The position numbers and the translations under genes were made by a program. A stretch of 64,000 bases of DNA from positions 1 through 64,000 of the forward strand of contig NZ_CADEAJ010000003.1 of the NCBI RefSeq assembly GCF_902825235.1, in the 5' to 3' direction. Source of the stretch: Bartonella vinsonii subsp. vinsonii (lineage in GTDB: Bacteria > Pseudomonadota > Alphaproteobacteria > Rhizobiales > Rhizobiaceae). Positions within the stretch are counted from its first letter, which is position 1, and the number at the start of each line of letters is the position of its first letter. Below are positions 28,853 through 40,701 of this stretch, one piece after another. The notes below the pieces were generated by a model. It searched no databases, was not told the origin of the DNA, and was given only the letters and a program-made list of their open reading frames with translations.

Positions 28853-30256
28853 ATGACACCATCTTTAAAGAGTTTTGATGATTTAGGTCTTTCGACAAAG
28901 GTTATCAAAGCAGTAAAATCAGCAGGGTATACAGTTCCAACGCCTATTCAGAGTGGAACAATTCCCCACGTCCTTCAAAGAAAAGATGTTCTAGGAATCG
29001 CTCAAACAGGAACGGGAAAAACAGCCTCTTTCGTTTTGCCTATGCTCACACTCCTTGAAAAAGGCCGTGCAAGAGCCCGAATGCCTCGGACTCTCATCTT
29101 AGAGCCAACACGGGAGCTTGCAGCCCAAGTTGAAGAAAATTTCGATAAATACGGCATAAATCATCGTTTGAATGTTGCACTTCTGATTGGTGGCGTTTCT
29201 TTTGAACAGCAAGATCGTAAACTTGAACGGGGAGCCGATGTCCTTATAGCAACACCAGGACGCCTTCTTGATCATTTCGAACGCGGTAAATTGCTCATGA
29301 TGGGTGTTGAAATTCTTGTTATTGATGAAGCTGATCGCATGTTGGATATGGGGTTTATTCCTGATATTGAACGTATCTGTAAACTAACCCCTTTTACGCG
29401 TCAGACTTTATTCTTTTCTGCAACAATGGCGCCAGAAATCAGCAAATTAACACAGCAATTTTTACATTCTCCTGTCTCTGTTGAAGTTACAAAAGCATCT
29501 TCAACTGCGACCACAATTACACAGCGCCTTGTGAAATCCGGAAATAATTCATGGGATAAAAGAGCTGTTTTGCGAGAACTTATCCAGAATGAAGGCGATG
29601 AACTAAAAAATGCTATTATTTTTTGTAATCGAAAGAAAGATATCTCTGAACTTTTTAGATCGCTCGTCAGACATAATTTTAGTGTAGGCGCACTTCACGG
29701 AGATATGGACCAACACGCGCGTATGAACACACTCGCCGATTTTAAAAATAATAAACTCAAACTTCTTGTTGCTTCTGATGTAGCTGCCCGTGGACTTGAT
29801 ATCCCAGCTGTAAGTCATGTGTTCAACTATGACGTTCCTACACATGCTGAAGACTATATTCATCGAATTGGTCGTACAGGACGTGCAAATCGTAGTGGCA
29901 AAGCTTTTACGATCGTTACAAAAGCTGACCAAAAATATATCAGTGCCATTGAAGAAATGAGCAGCGAAAAAATTGAATGGTTCAACGGAGATCTCTCTAC
30001 TTTAACGACCGGTGATCAAGAAGATGATATTATTTTTAAAAAAAAATCTCCAACATCGTTAAAGAAAACTTCTCAAAAAGAGCGTGTTGTTCAAACTAAA
30101 AAGTTCTTAAAAGATGATAAAGTAGATTACCTTCAAACCGCAAATCATAAAGCAAAACCATCTGAACAACACCACCCTCGAAAAAATAAAGATTCCTCTC
30201 CTCTTGGGTTTGGCGATGATATCCCAGCATTTATGCTCATAAAAACCCGCCATTAA
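28853..30256 (+). CDS. DEAD-box RNA helicase (RhlE-like)
   Basis: ATP-dependent RNA helicase of 467 residues. It has the Q motif (FDDLGL...PTPIQ), motif I AQTGTGKT (50-57), Ia PTREL, Ib TPGR, motif II DEAD (158-161), motif III SAT (189-191), and in the second domain VASDVAARGLDIP and HRIGRTGR. The tail after about residue 385 is lysine-rich and unstructured, as in RhlE proteins that act in ribosome assembly and RNA decay. Which of the several alphaproteobacterial DEAD-box paralogues it is cannot be settled by eye. Confidence 0.93.
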   Translation: MTPSLKSFDDLGLSTKVIKAVKSAGYTVPTPIQSGTIPHVLQRKDVLGIAQTGTGKTASFVLPMLTLLEKGRARARMPRTLILEPTRELAAQVEENFDKYGINHRLNVALLIGGVSFEQQDRKLERGADVLIATPGRLLDHFERGKLLMMGVEILVIDEADRMLDMGFIPDIERICKLTPFTRQTLFFSATMAPEISKLTQQFLHSPVSVEVTKASSTATTITQRLVKSGNNSWDKRAVLRELIQNEGDELKNAIIFCNRKKDISELFRSLVRHNFSVGALHGDMDQHARMNTLADFKNNKLKLLVASDVAARGLDIPAVSHVFNYDVPTHAEDYIHRIGRTGRANRSGKAFTIVTKADQKYISAIEEMSSEKIEWFNGDLSTLTTGDQEDDIIFKKKSPTSLKKTSQKERVVQTKKFLKDDKVDYLQTANHKAKPSEQHHPRKNKDSSPLGFGDDIPAFMLIKTRH

Positions 30257-30318
30257 ACGAGAAATTTATCATTTTTGATCATACGAAAGACGAACAAAAT
30301 TCTCTGAAAGAGCTGCTC

Positions 30319-31698
30319 TTATGCCCCTTGGGCAACCAATCTTTCTACTATTTTTTCGCGTCCCAAAAGTTGCAAAATTTTTCCCATTTCAGGTCCATGA
30401 TCCATTCCAGTAAGGGCCTGACGTAACGGCATGAACAACGCTTTCCCACTACGACCGGTTTTTTCTTTTAATGTGGTCGTCCAAACTTTCCAACTCTCAT
30501 CATTCAATGCACCTTCAGGCAAAAAATTGAGTGATTGGCGCACAAAGGCACGATCTTCAAGCGCCACTGTATCAAAGCTCTGTTCATCATGAAGCATTTT
30601 CCACCATAAAACAGCATCATTCACTTTATCGATATTGCCCCTTATCGCATTCCAAAAAAGCTCCGCTTTTTCTCCATCAATAGAAAGTTTTTTAAGGCGC
30701 ATTTTTACTTCCTGATAGGTTAACTCATGGACAAGATGACTATTCAAAGCAAGAAGATCAGCAATATCAAATTTTGCAACGGATCTTGACGTATCTTGGA
30801 GATTAAAATGCTCTAAAAGCGCTGCTTGATTGGGATAGGGATGCACATTTTGCGATGTCCCAATCAAAACGGCAAGGCATTGAACAGCCATAGATTCAAA
30901 TCCTTCTTCCCTTAGAGAACGAATAGAAAGATCATTGTTACGTTTTGAAAATCCTTTTCCTAAAACTGTCGCCAATAAATTTGTATGACCAAAAACCGGT
31001 AATTCTGCATTAAGAGCTTTAAAAAGAGCAATTTGAGCGCCTGTATTTGTAATATGATCATCCCCACGAATAATATGCGTAATAGCCATATCTACATCAT
31101 CAACAACAGACGGCAATGTATAAAGATAGCTTCCATCTTCACGAATAAGAACAGGATCTGAAAGAGAAGCCAAATCAATCGTTTGCTTTCCCTTTATTGC
31201 ATCATTCCAGCAAACTTCTGTTCGCTTTGTTTGCAAAGGATCACTTTCAAAATTAGGAAGAAGAAAACGCCAATGGGGTTTACGACCTTGAGATTCAAAG
31301 TTTTTTTTCTCTTCTGCTGTCAATTTTAATGCTGCACGGTTATAAATAGGCGGTAATTTGCGTGAAAGCTGGATTTTACGACGCCGCTCTAATTCTTCTG
31401 CAGTCTCATAACAGGGATAAAGAAGCCCACGTTGTTTGAGAATTTCCGCAACTTCATCATATCGATTAAATCGCTTAGATTGGTAATAAATTTCATCTGG
31501 TTGAATACCAAGCCATTCAAGGTCAACAGCAATAGCATCGATATATTCTTGTTTAGAACGTTCAACATCTGTATCATCATAGCGCAAAATAAATTCTCCC
31601 TGATACGTTTGCGCATAAAGCCAATTGAAAAGCGCACTACGGATATTGCCAATATGAATATAACCTGTTGGAGAGGGAGCAAAACGAACTTTAACCAT
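30319..31698 (-). CDS. gltX: Glutamyl-tRNA synthetase paralogue 2
   Basis: Class I aminoacyl-tRNA synthetase of 459 residues. The nucleotide-binding HIGH variant HIGN is at residues 15-18 ([18 protein letters not shown]). The KMSKS-loop equivalent is altered to GKGFSKRN near residue 250. The anticodon-binding domain follows (about 310-459). The window carries a second, more canonical gltX at 40702. Bacteria with two such enzymes can divide charging of tRNA-Glu and tRNA-Gln, the latter being corrected by GatCAB. Which one does which is not visible here. It is 10 nt downstream of nadE. Confidence 0.92.
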   Translation of the reverse strand: MVKVRFAPSPTGYIHIGNIRSALFNWLYAQTYQGEFILRYDDTDVERSKQEYIDAIAVDLEWLGIQPDEIYYQSKRFNRYDEVAEILKQRGLLYPCYETAEELERRRKIQLSRKLPPIYNRAALKLTAEEKKNFESQGRKPHWRFLLPNFESDPLQTKRTEVCWNDAIKGKQTIDLASLSDPVLIREDGSYLYTLPSVVDDVDMAITHIIRGDDHITNTGAQIALFKALNAELPVFGHTNLLATVLGKGFSKRNNDLSIRSLREEGFESMAVQCLAVLIGTSQNVHPYPNQAALLEHFNLQDTSRSVAKFDIADLLALNSHLVHELTYQEVKMRLKKLSIDGEKAELFWNAIRGNIDKVNDAVLWWKMLHDEQSFDTVALEDRAFVRQSLNFLPEGALNDESWKVWTTTLKEKTGRSGKALFMPLRQALTGMDHGPEMGKILQLLGREKIVERLVAQGA

Positions 31699-31708
31699 AA
31701 AATAATAC

Positions 31709-33370
31709 TCAATTTTTATCGCGAAAATGATTGACTATTGGATAGCGACGATCGCGTCCGAAACTCTTGTAACTGATTTTTACACCGGGTGCAGATTGTC
31801 GTCTTTTATATTCAGCACCATAAAGAAGCTGTTCAACTTTCTCAACAGTTTCTCGTGAATACCCACGTTTAATAATATCACAAATACTCATGTCATTTTC
31901 TACAAGAGATTGCAAGATATCATCTAGAATAGGATAAGGCGGAAGAGAATCTTCATCTTTTTGATTTTCTCGTAGCTCTGCGGAAGGTGCTTTTTCTATA
32001 ATATTTTGTGGAATCACAATTCCTTCTGGGCCCCTCAAATTTTGCAAGTGGTTTTTATTGCGCCACTCTGCTAATGCATAAACCTGCATTTTATAAATAT
32101 CTTTCAGAGGATTAAACCCTCCATTCATATCACCATAAAGTGTCGCATATCCCACAGCCATTTCTGACTTATTGCCTGTTGTTATCACCATTGAGCCAAA
32201 TTTATTCGAGAGAGCCATTAAGATAGTGCCGCGTATACGACTTTGAAGATTTTCTTCTGTCACATCAGATGGCAATCCTAAAAAAAGAGGCGCCATTGTA
32301 TTTAAAAAAATCTCAACAGGCTGCACAATTGGTATTATTTGATAATCACATCCTAAAAGATGTGCACACTCTTTGGCATCTTTCAATGATGCCTGCGAAG
32401 TATAATGATAGGGCATCATCACGGTGCGAACTCTCTCAGCGCCTAGAGCATCTACCGCCATTGCCGTACAAAGAGCTGAATCAATTCCTCCTGAAAGTCC
32501 AAGAATAACATCCTTAAAGCGGTTTTTATTAACGTAATCTTTTAAACCCAAAACACACGCTTTATAATCAGCAGCTAACCCATTGAGAAGATTTTCATTT
32601 GGACCAGAAACACATTGCCATCCTGTTGTTATCCGTTGCCAATGACTTACAGCAATATGGCTTTCAAAATGTTTCATTTGAAAGACCATTTTGCCTTGTC
32701 CATTTAACGCAAAAGACCCTCCATCAAAAACGAGCTCATCTTGCCCCCCCACCTGATTCGCATAAATAATAGGCATGCCGGATTGGAGAGCTTGCGCACG
32801 AACAACTTCTATACGTTTTAGCGTTTTGTTGCGAGAATAGGGAGAGCCATTAAGGACAAGAATGATCTCAGCTCCTTTATTACCAAGCTCTGCACACAGA
32901 GAAGGATCATTCCAAATATCCTCACAAATTACTATTCCGAGCCTTATTCCATGATAAACAATCGGCTCGGGGCGTGGACCAGGAGAAAATAATCGCTTTT
33001 CATCAAATTCAGCATAATTAGGTAAATCAAACTTCAAGCTTTCAGCAATTATCCGTCCTTCATCAAGAAGGACAACACCATTGTAAATATTACCATCATG
33101 CCTTAGTGGAAGACCAATAACGATCCCCGGTCCCCCTACCGTTATCTTTGCTAATTCTTTAATAGCATCTTCACATGTTTTTATAAAAGCAGCTTTGAGA
33201 ACAAGATCTTCTGGCGGATAAGCACTGATAAAAAGTTCCGTGAATAAAACAAGATCAGCCCCCTCTTCTTTAGCCTTTTGATGTGCCATGACAGCAAGAG
33301 AAAAATTTCCTTGAATATCACCAACAACAGGATTTAATTGGGCAACTGCTACCCGAAAATCATTTTTCAT
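31709..33370 (-). CDS. nadE: Glutamine-dependent NAD+ synthetase
   Basis: Last step of NAD biosynthesis: amidates nicotinate adenine dinucleotide with ammonia from glutamine. The 553-residue protein joins an N-terminal nitrilase-type glutaminase domain (catalytic E45, K113, C149 in GIVICEDIW) to a C-terminal synthetase with the PP-loop S293-GGIDS and the [21 protein letters not shown] segment. All catalytic residues are present. It lies directly upstream of, and on the same strand as, the second gltX. Confidence 0.96.
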   Translation of the reverse strand: MKNDFRVAVAQLNPVVGDIQGNFSLAVMAHQKAKEEGADLVLFTELFISAYPPEDLVLKAAFIKTCEDAIKELAKITVGGPGIVIGLPLRHDGNIYNGVVLLDEGRIIAESLKFDLPNYAEFDEKRLFSPGPRPEPIVYHGIRLGIVICEDIWNDPSLCAELGNKGAEIILVLNGSPYSRNKTLKRIEVVRAQALQSGMPIIYANQVGGQDELVFDGGSFALNGQGKMVFQMKHFESHIAVSHWQRITTGWQCVSGPNENLLNGLAADYKACVLGLKDYVNKNRFKDVILGLSGGIDSALCTAMAVDALGAERVRTVMMPYHYTSQASLKDAKECAHLLGCDYQIIPIVQPVEIFLNTMAPLFLGLPSDVTEENLQSRIRGTILMALSNKFGSMVITTGNKSEMAVGYATLYGDMNGGFNPLKDIYKMQVYALAEWRNKNHLQNLRGPEGIVIPQNIIEKAPSAELRENQKDEDSLPPYPILDDILQSLVENDMSICDIIKRGYSRETVEKVEQLLYGAEYKRRQSAPGVKISYKSFGRDRRYPIVNHFRDKN

Positions 33371-33495
33371 ACCTTTATATCATTTCATCAATTTTGTGAC
33401 TTAAAAATCTGTTTTAATCATCGGAAATATTCTTTTTTAAAAAACGCTTCTTTTATAAAAAGCTTAAGATAAAAAAATGTTATGCAACTTTTTAT

Positions 33496-34875
33496 CTACC
33501 CATTTGCGACAAGAGCAAATGAATCAGAATTGCGATTTTTTTTAAGGAGTTCAGCAACAAGAAAAGCCAATTCTAACGCTTGATCTGCATTTAACCGTGG
33601 ATCACATTGCGTATGATAGCGATTAGACAAATCTTCAACAGAGATAGCATGTGCCCCACCTGTACATTCTGTTACATCACGACCAGTCATTTCAATATGA
33701 ATCCCCCCTGGATATGTTCCCTCCTCACAGTGCACTGAAAAAAACTTCTCTACTTCCTTTAAAACATAATCAAAAGGGCGTGTTTTATAGCCATTCACAG
33801 TAACCGTATTGCCATGCATTGGATCACATGACCATATAACTTTACGTTTTTCCCGCTTAACTGCATGGATCAATTTAGGAAGATATTGTTCAACATTATC
33901 ATAACCAAAACGCGTAATGAGCGTCAATCGACCCAGTTCGTTTTCAGGATTTAGAATGTCAATCAACCTCAAAAGCGCATCAGGTTCAAGAGAAGGGCCA
34001 CACTTCAAGCCTATAGGATTTTTAATGCCGCGGCAATATTCAACGTGTGCATGATCAATTTGACGCGTGCGATCACCAATCCATAACATATGGCCAGATG
34101 TTGCATACCAATCTCCTGAAGTTGAATCAATCCGCGTCAAAGCCTCCTCATAGCCAAGCAAAAGTGCCTCATGGCTGGTATAAAAAGATGTTTCACGTAA
34201 TGAAGAATTGGTTTTAGATGTAATTCCTATGGAACGCATAAAATCAATCGCTTCAGAAATACGTTCTGCCAATATCTTATAACGTTCGCCCTGTGGGCTA
34301 TTAGAAACGAAACTCAACATCCATGCATGAACATTTTCTAAATTGGCATATCCTCCTTGTGAAAAAGCACGCAACAAATTAAGCGTTGCTGCAGATTGGC
34401 GATAAGCCATAGACATCCTGTGTGGGTCAGGAATACGAGAATCCGTTCCAAACTCAATGCCATTAATAATATCTCCCCGATAAGAAGGAAGTTCAATACC
34501 TTCTCTGCTTTCCATATCAGAAGAGCGTGGCTTTGCAAACTGACCAGCAATACGACCGATTTTAACAACTGGTTTAAAACTACCAAAAGTTAAAACGATC
34601 GCCATTTGTAAAAATACACGAAAAAAATCACGAATGTTATCAGCTTCATGTTCTGCAAAGCTTTCTGCACAATCCCCACCTTGTAATAAAAAAGCCTGAC
34701 CTTGTGCAACCGCTGCTAATTCATTTTTTAAATCACGTGCTTCACCGGCAAAAACTAAAGGAGGATAGCTCCGTAACTTTTGTTCAACATCTGCTAACAT
34801 AGACTGATCCGGATAAGTCGGAACTTGTTTAATTGGCCTTGTTCTCCAAGAGTTAGGCGTCCACTCTTTTATCAT
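33496..34875 (-). CDS. Class II 3-deoxy-7-phosphoheptulonate (DAHP) synthase
   Basis: Condenses phosphoenolpyruvate with erythrose 4-phosphate in the first step of the shikimate pathway. The sequence is of the plant-like class II type ([19 protein letters not shown] start, [47 protein letters not shown]). At 459 residues it is normal in length. I start it at the ATG at 34875, which has GGAGAGAG just upstream; a longer GTG-region start at 34896 is possible. It is separated from gor by about 70 nt on the same strand. Confidence 0.94.
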   Translation of the reverse strand: MIKEWTPNSWRTRPIKQVPTYPDQSMLADVEQKLRSYPPLVFAGEARDLKNELAAVAQGQAFLLQGGDCAESFAEHEADNIRDFFRVFLQMAIVLTFGSFKPVVKIGRIAGQFAKPRSSDMESREGIELPSYRGDIINGIEFGTDSRIPDPHRMSMAYRQSAATLNLLRAFSQGGYANLENVHAWMLSFVSNSPQGERYKILAERISEAIDFMRSIGITSKTNSSLRETSFYTSHEALLLGYEEALTRIDSTSGDWYATSGHMLWIGDRTRQIDHAHVEYCRGIKNPIGLKCGPSLEPDALLRLIDILNPENELGRLTLITRFGYDNVEQYLPKLIHAVKREKRKVIWSCDPMHGNTVTVNGYKTRPFDYVLKEVEKFFSVHCEEGTYPGGIHIEMTGRDVTECTGGAHAISVEDLSNRYHTQCDPRLNADQALELAFLVAELLKKNRNSDSFALVANG

Positions 34876-34947
34876 TACACTCTCTCCGAGCCACAATTTA
34901 CAGCTTGTCGTACCAAAAGCTTCGTTGCCTACTATAACCTGCGCTCT

Positions 34948-36339
34948 TTAATTTTCTATTTTTTTCCCGTTTTCATATATATAATTTGGTTTATACATCG
35001 TTACTATTTCTTCTGCTATCGTTGGATGCACCGCCATAGTCTCATCAAAGATATCCTTTGTCAGCTTCCCCTTGAGAGATATGCCAAGGAGCTGCGCTAT
35101 CTCACCAGCGTTTTCCCCTAAAATATGAGCCCCCACAACAATCCGGCTTTCACCATCAACAATCAGTTTCATAAACATTTTTTCTGTACTTCCAGAAAGA
35201 ACATTGCGCATAGGACGAAAAACTGTACGATAAATCTCAAGACGCTTATAACGATGTAATGCATCTTCTTCTGAAAGACCGACTGTTCCAATCTCAGGTT
35301 GTGAAAAAACCGCTGTGGTGATTAAATCATAATCAGGTGTCGTGGGTGTATTCTCAAATGCAGTCTTAACAAAACACATTGCATCATGAATCGCAACAGG
35401 TGTTAATTGAATATGACCCGTTACATCACCAACAGCCCAAATGTGGGGAACATTTGTTGTCATTCTTTCATCAACAATAACTGCACCAAATTCATTCACT
35501 TTAACACCTGCCCGCTCAAGTCTTAAACCTGTTGTATTTGGCACACGCCCCGTTGCCAACATAACCTGATCGGTCGTAATCGTTTGTCCACTTGATAAAA
35601 CAACATCATAACAATCTCCACTCGCTTGTACTTTGGAAACTGCCGCCTCATAAATAATAGAAATCCCTTTTTCAACCATTGTATCATGAAGCAACTGTCG
35701 TAAATCATGGTCAAAGTTACGAAGAATTAAATCACCACGATGGAGTAATGTTGTTTTCACACCTAATTCATGAAAAATATTAGCAAATTCAACACCAATA
35801 TACCCCCCACCAACAATGACTATTGATTTTGGAAGTTTTTCAAGATCAAAAATTTCATTAGAAGTAAGGCATAAATCACTGCCTTTTATCGCAGTATTTG
35901 GTGCAATTCTCGCCCCCGTCGCAATTAAAATCTTTTCCGCGCTGACCCGTTCACCCGTGGCAGAAAGCTCTAATGTATGATCATCCACAAATGCCGCACG
36001 ACTTTCATAAATATGAACATTATTATCCTGCAATCCCTTGCGATAAAGCCCTTCTAATCTTGATATTTCTGTATTTTTTGCTGCAACGAGTTTTTCCCAA
36101 CTAAAAACGGGATCAGCATATTTCCATCCAAAACCAACGCTCTTCCTAAACTCTTTTGCATATTGTGAGGCATAAACATACAATTTCTTAGGAACACAAC
36201 CACGAATAACACAAGTTCCCCCTATTCGATATTCTTCTGCTATAGCAACACGCTTCCCAAGACCTCCAGCAAGGCGTGCAGCACGCACGCCACCAGAACC
36301 GCTTCCAATAACGAACAAATCAAAGTCAAAAGATCTCAC
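34948..36339 (-). CDS. gor: Glutathione-disulfide reductase
   Basis: NADPH-dependent flavoenzyme that keeps glutathione reduced. The 463-residue protein has the FAD-binding GSGSGG (12-17), the redox disulfide C43-x4-C48 (GGTCVIRGCVPKK), the NAD(P) domain GGGYIGVEFA, the second FAD motif WAVGDVTG, and the catalytic HPTIAEE near the C-terminus. Length and motifs are standard for the rhizobial type. It lies between the DAHP synthase and the DUF2059 gene, all on the minus strand, as in Brucella and rhizobia. Confidence 0.95.
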   Translation of the reverse strand: MRSFDFDLFVIGSGSGGVRAARLAGGLGKRVAIAEEYRIGGTCVIRGCVPKKLYVYASQYAKEFRKSVGFGWKYADPVFSWEKLVAAKNTEISRLEGLYRKGLQDNNVHIYESRAAFVDDHTLELSATGERVSAEKILIATGARIAPNTAIKGSDLCLTSNEIFDLEKLPKSIVIVGGGYIGVEFANIFHELGVKTTLLHRGDLILRNFDHDLRQLLHDTMVEKGISIIYEAAVSKVQASGDCYDVVLSSGQTITTDQVMLATGRVPNTTGLRLERAGVKVNEFGAVIVDERMTTNVPHIWAVGDVTGHIQLTPVAIHDAMCFVKTAFENTPTTPDYDLITTAVFSQPEIGTVGLSEEDALHRYKRLEIYRTVFRPMRNVLSGSTEKMFMKLIVDGESRIVVGAHILGENAGEIAQLLGISLKGKLTKDIFDETMAVHPTIAEEIVTMYKPNYIYENGKKIEN

Positions 36340-36464
36340 GAACTATTCCTTCTCACATGTCTGCAGCAATAGGCTATGGTCATTTATAATAAAATGAAAG
36401 TCTTTTTGTTTCCAAGTGCTCTTTTTTCTACAAAGCGCTCCCCTTTAAAAGACCTCTCTTTATC

Positions 36465-36494
36465 AAAAACGGCGGGAAAACCGCCGTTTTTTTT
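36465..36494 (-). terminator. Rho-independent terminator
   Basis: A GC-rich stem CGGCGG/CCGCCG (36470-36475 and 36481-36486), extended by A/T pairs, with a five-base loop. It is flanked by A4-5 on one side and T8 on the other, so it can act in both directions. It follows the stop of the DUF2059 gene (minus strand). It is the clearest terminator in the window. Confidence 0.85.
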
Positions 36495-36540
36495 CTAAAT
36501 AAACTAAAAATTGCACATGATTTTTACGATACCAATCAAA

Positions 36541-37110
36541 CTATCTCTTCTTTTCTGAAGATTCTGATTTTATAGGCATATTTGTAGGCATAGTAGAATT
36601 ATTCAAATTAAGTGTTTCAGACATCTCTTTTTTCACATTTTCTATAAAATCCCGCATAAACGCAGAACGCCATACATCAAATGCTGAATAAGAATCACGT
36701 GTGATATTGGGGACTTCTGTCATAAACTTTTTACCGGTATCAGAATTGTAGAATGCTGTTATTGCATCAAGCTCTTTTTGCGTAAAATATTTTGCATATA
36801 CATGAGCAATCTCTTTTTCTAGATCAGAGCGCCGTTTAGCTAAAGCAAGCGCCTGCTTATCAACAATATCAGAAATAGCCCCTGCCAAATTTGGGTCATC
36901 CCTCATCAGTGCAGTTTTAAGCTCATCTACCGCATTTGGTAAAAAACTATCAAACTGATCCGTTGCGTGAATGGCACTTATAGCCTTTCTAGCTGAAGCT
37001 AAATGTTGATCGCTCACACCTTGTGCATAAGCCATTCCAATATTCACAACAAAAACTGCAACTACACCTAAATATACAACAAAACGCTGAAAAGAAAATA
37101 TTTTTTTCAT
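36541..37110 (-). CDS. DUF2059-family exported protein
   Basis: A 189-residue protein with a signal peptide (hydrophobic about 9-27, cleavage likely after AYA). The helical DUF2059 domain (about 85-165) has the usual YAKYFTQKELDAITAFYNSDTGKKFM segment. The function of the domain is unknown; it is common in Gram-negative envelopes. The gene order rpiA - DUF2059 - gor is conserved in related genomes. It ends 47 nt before a strong terminator. Confidence 0.88.
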   Translation of the reverse strand: MKKIFSFQRFVVYLGVVAVFVVNIGMAYAQGVSDQHLASARKAISAIHATDQFDSFLPNAVDELKTALMRDDPNLAGAISDIVDKQALALAKRRSDLEKEIAHVYAKYFTQKELDAITAFYNSDTGKKFMTEVPNITRDSYSAFDVWRSAFMRDFIENVKKEMSETLNLNNSTMPTNMPIKSESSEKKR

Positions 37111-37220
37111 TTAATGATTACCCCGATAATTAATTATAATTCAAATGCATTATTTGTTCAAAATTTCAATACTTTTTATTTATCGTATTGTGCTAACATA
37201 TCATTATGTAACTGTCTTCT

Positions 37221-37925
37221 CTAAAAATCAAAAGATTCTAAAACTTTTGTTTGACCATCTGCCATAGCTACAATTGCACGTGAAGCCAATCCCAAAAAAA
37301 GACCATGCTCTACAACACCAGGAATTGTAAGAAGTGCTTCTGATAAGAGTTTTGGTTGCAAAATACATCCCCAAAACGCATCAAGAATAAAATGACCACC
37401 ATCTGTTTCAAAAGGATTTTCTCCGTTCATCCGTAATACAATTTCTCCAGAAAGCCCTAAATCATCAGCTACTTTTTCGATGGCTCTGCGCGTCGCATTC
37501 ATACCAAATGGATTGACTTCTATTGGCAGTGCAAAAGCACCAAGTCTTTTTACTACCTTTGTTTCATCAGCGATAATAAGCATTGTATGAGATGCTGCTG
37601 CCACAATTTTTTCATGCAACAATGCCCCACCTCCCCCTTTAATGAGAGACATCTCTGGACCAATTTCATCTGCCCCATCAATATCAAGATCTAGTTCAGG
37701 CATTTGTTCTAAAGTGCTGAGAGGCACTCCAAATTTACGACAGAGTTGTTCAGAATTCCGTGAGGTAGCAACACCTGTTACGCGCAGACCATCAGCAACA
37801 CGCTCACCAAGAAGGTGAATAAATTCATTGACTGTCGAACCAGATCCGATACCAAGCCGCATATCATCTTCAACAAATTCAAGCGCTTTAAGAGCCGCTA
37901 TTTTTTTTAACTGCTGAACATTCAT
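37221..37925 (-). CDS. rpiA: Ribose-5-phosphate isomerase A
   Basis: Interconverts ribose 5-phosphate and ribulose 5-phosphate in the non-oxidative pentose phosphate pathway. The 234-residue protein shows the phosphate-binding [11 protein letters not shown], the catalytic DGADEI motif (Asp pair), [15 protein letters not shown] with catalytic Glu, and the KLG-like and E.NPFG segments. Size and order are standard. About 110 nt separate it from the DUF2059 gene. Confidence 0.96.
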   Translation of the reverse strand: MNVQQLKKIAALKALEFVEDDMRLGIGSGSTVNEFIHLLGERVADGLRVTGVATSRNSEQLCRKFGVPLSTLEQMPELDLDIDGADEIGPEMSLIKGGGGALLHEKIVAAASHTMLIIADETKVVKRLGAFALPIEVNPFGMNATRRAIEKVADDLGLSGEIVLRMNGENPFETDGGHFILDAFWGCILQPKLLSEALLTIPGVVEHGLFLGLASRAIVAMADGQTKVLESFDF

Positions 37926-38246
37926 GAAATTATTTTACCTTTGTACCAACCCGTGACATTTGCTCAAGACTTTTAATAAAGAGTAGTCTATTGTATCAAT
38001 CTACCATCAATTTATTCATCACTTTTTGATTGAAAAAGTGTCCATTATTATAAAACATAGAACAATAATAAAATGGAATGATTAACAATTTTATCTCTTT
38101 ATAAAATTTATTGACATTTTTCATATCCAATAAGCCTTTTCAGCTTAGCTTTCACTATCAAAAAATTGTTCGTTTTTTGAAAACTCATGAATCATCGGTT
38201 ATTGTGAATATTGATAATCCAAAATTAGAAAAATAACAAAGCATAG
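37926..38246. other. Non-coding gap between comEC and rpiA
   Basis: 321 nt without a supportable feature. In rhizobia lexA commonly lies beside comEC; it is not found here. Confidence 0.4.
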
Positions 38247-40586
38247 TCACAAAATGCGCCGATCATTTTCTATGCTATAGTTCTTTAGAAAAGATGGAGA
38301 ATGCGATAAATTGTACGATTTTTGTGAATGCTGTCTGTGTATATTCCATGGTCTATGAAACCCCATTGACGACCAAATGATATCTCCGCTTTTGGTCATC
38401 ATCATGCTCCCTCGTGATAAAAATTGTTGGCGCGTAAATATTATTTTTGCCTTTTTGTTACATGTTCGATCACTCATTGCAAATGTCTTAATCAGAATAT
38501 CTGCCTCTACACATTGATCTGTTTCTCCACGCAACACAACCACTCTCGATCCATTTTCTAATAAGGATACACATACATGATTATCACAAATAAACTGTCC
38601 CTTAAATGAAGGACCATACCTTGTTGGTTTAATTCTCTCATTCACACGAAATGATTTTTCCCATATGGATGTCGTGAATTGAGAAAAGTGGTAACGATCA
38701 ATATATAATTCCTTTTTATCAACAATACCCACGAGTCTCATATTGTCTGCTATAATCAGTTGTACAGGTGAATGCATCCAGCAAATACAAAGACCTGCCA
38801 AAATAAAAAAACTAAACAAGAGCCTGATAAATGTTTTGCAAAAAATCAGTCCAACTAAACCTGTACTCAATAAAACCAATGCAGATAACGGCATAAATCC
38901 AGGATTTAAATCAGGGGAAATGTCCTTTATAGCGTAAGCAATTTTTATCACAAGACCAACACCAAAACCCATAATTTGAAGTGGAAACCATTCAAGCCCC
39001 CAAAACATTGTAAGGACTGCAATTAATCCAAAAGGTATGATGAGGATTGACACTATAGGCAAAGCTAAAGCGTTACTGATAACACTAAAAAATGCAATAT
39101 TGGAGAAATGATAAGCGGCATAAATTCCGCTGGCAGTTCCTGCTACAAACGAAGATGAACATATTGAAAGTATCGATAAGAACACAAAACGAATCATACC
39201 ACCTCCAACATAAAAGGGTGTTGTTTTTCTTTTACGAAAAAATGACCGACTGCTCCACCAGTCAAAAAAAGCAATTAAAGCTGCGGTCGCAGAAAAAGAC
39301 ATTTGAAAACTGGGTCCTAATATTTCATGTGGTCTAACAGCCAGAGTTATCAAACCCGCAATAGCAAAATTACGCATTGTGACAGCAGAACGATTACACA
39401 ATACAGCAACCAACATAACGGCAATCATTACAAAACTTCTCTGTGCTGATACAGCCATACCAGACAGTAGCAAATAAAAAGCTGTCATCATTAATGCAGC
39501 AATAGCAGCCAATTTTTTAGCGGAATAATAAGATGAGAAAACTGGAAAAAGTGCTAAAAAACTACGGATACTGACAAGAACTATGCCACTCAATAAAGCC
39601 ATATGCAAACCTGATATTGATAAAATGTGCGCTAATCCAGCTGTACGCAATGCTTCGTTTGTATCCTTTGAAATACCTCCCCGCTGTCCCGTTATAAGAG
39701 CAGCCGCAACGCTACCCGTTTCTTGATCAATTGCCATACGGATTCTTTGCGTCATGTTCGTCCGTAAATTTTCAATTTTTTGTAGGACTATCCCTAATAT
39801 TCCATCGGGCTGTGAAACTGATATTTTGACTGGATTTCCCAAAAAAATTCCCTGCGCACCAATTCTTTTAAAATAATTATGGAAACTAAAATCATAGCCT
39901 CCTGGACGCACCGGTCCAGATAATGCACGCATTTTGACTTTTCCATAGAGTCCATCACCAATTGCCAATTCATAGGGTAAATGTCTTCCCGACAAATGAA
40001 CACGATGAGGAGCATGACGTAATACTGGCTTTTCTGTACTCAAAACATCTAGAACTAAATGAAACTCCCCTTTTTGCCTTGACTCAAGAGACAAAATTCT
40101 TCCTGTTAACGTAGTGATGATATCGCTGCTCAGCATTGGTGTAGAGATACGCCATGTTTCTATTTTTGCAGCCAAAGCACCCAATACAATACAAAACAGA
40201 AATCCCGCAATAATCCATATTCTCCGGTAAACACGCAAAATAAAAAGTGTGCCCAAAAAGAAACTCACCAATATCCCCAATTGCCCCCAACTTGGCTCTT
40301 GCTCTAAACTGAAATATAAAATAATCCCTATGGAAAAGAAGACTAAAACCAATGAAAAAAGAATTCCAAAAGAGATTTCTTTGTTTATGCAATCTATCAA
40401 CCACTCCCAAAAAAGAGTTGTTGCCTCTTTTAAAGGTATAAAAAAAAGAATTTCTTGTTTGTTACAGCTTTCGTTATTTTTTTTATAAAGGATAGAAAAT
40501 GTATCTTGCCGTAGAAAATTCGTTTTTTTTCTTTCTGTTATACTGCTTTCGGATAAACCATCCTTAACTTTATTGTGTTTAAACAT
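38247..40586 (-). CDS. comEC: ComEC/Rec2-family DNA-uptake channel protein
   Basis: Large polytopic membrane protein of 779 residues. After two or three N-terminal helices comes an OB-fold DUF4131-like domain. The competence domain has the ITGQRGGISKDTNEALRTAGLAHILSISG signature and many helices, and the C-terminal part is a short soluble tail. A metallo-beta-lactamase domain is found in many ComEC proteins but is not evident here. I start it at the ATG at 40586, which has GGGGGA about 7 nt upstream; the frame stays open to 40628. In this genus a role in transformation is not established. Confidence 0.9.
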   Translation of the reverse strand: MFKHNKVKDGLSESSITERKKTNFLRQDTFSILYKKNNESCNKQEILFFIPLKEATTLFWEWLIDCINKEISFGILFSLVLVFFSIGIILYFSLEQEPSWGQLGILVSFFLGTLFILRVYRRIWIIAGFLFCIVLGALAAKIETWRISTPMLSSDIITTLTGRILSLESRQKGEFHLVLDVLSTEKPVLRHAPHRVHLSGRHLPYELAIGDGLYGKVKMRALSGPVRPGGYDFSFHNYFKRIGAQGIFLGNPVKISVSQPDGILGIVLQKIENLRTNMTQRIRMAIDQETGSVAAALITGQRGGISKDTNEALRTAGLAHILSISGLHMALLSGIVLVSIRSFLALFPVFSSYYSAKKLAAIAALMMTAFYLLLSGMAVSAQRSFVMIAVMLVAVLCNRSAVTMRNFAIAGLITLAVRPHEILGPSFQMSFSATAALIAFFDWWSSRSFFRKRKTTPFYVGGGMIRFVFLSILSICSSSFVAGTASGIYAAYHFSNIAFFSVISNALALPIVSILIIPFGLIAVLTMFWGLEWFPLQIMGFGVGLVIKIAYAIKDISPDLNPGFMPLSALVLLSTGLVGLIFCKTFIRLLFSFFILAGLCICWMHSPVQLIIADNMRLVGIVDKKELYIDRYHFSQFTTSIWEKSFRVNERIKPTRYGPSFKGQFICDNHVCVSLLENGSRVVVLRGETDQCVEADILIKTFAMSDRTCNKKAKIIFTRQQFLSRGSMMMTKSGDIIWSSMGFHRPWNIHRQHSQKSYNLSHSPSFLKNYSIENDRRIL

Positions 40587-40701
40587 CTGCAAATCCCCCA
40601 CTTTACTTGCAACGCAGCTATTGCACACCCTATCACCTATGTTAACATAATCTTTCCATAAAGTTCTATAAATAACATCTTAATTTTAAAGGAAGATATC
40701 C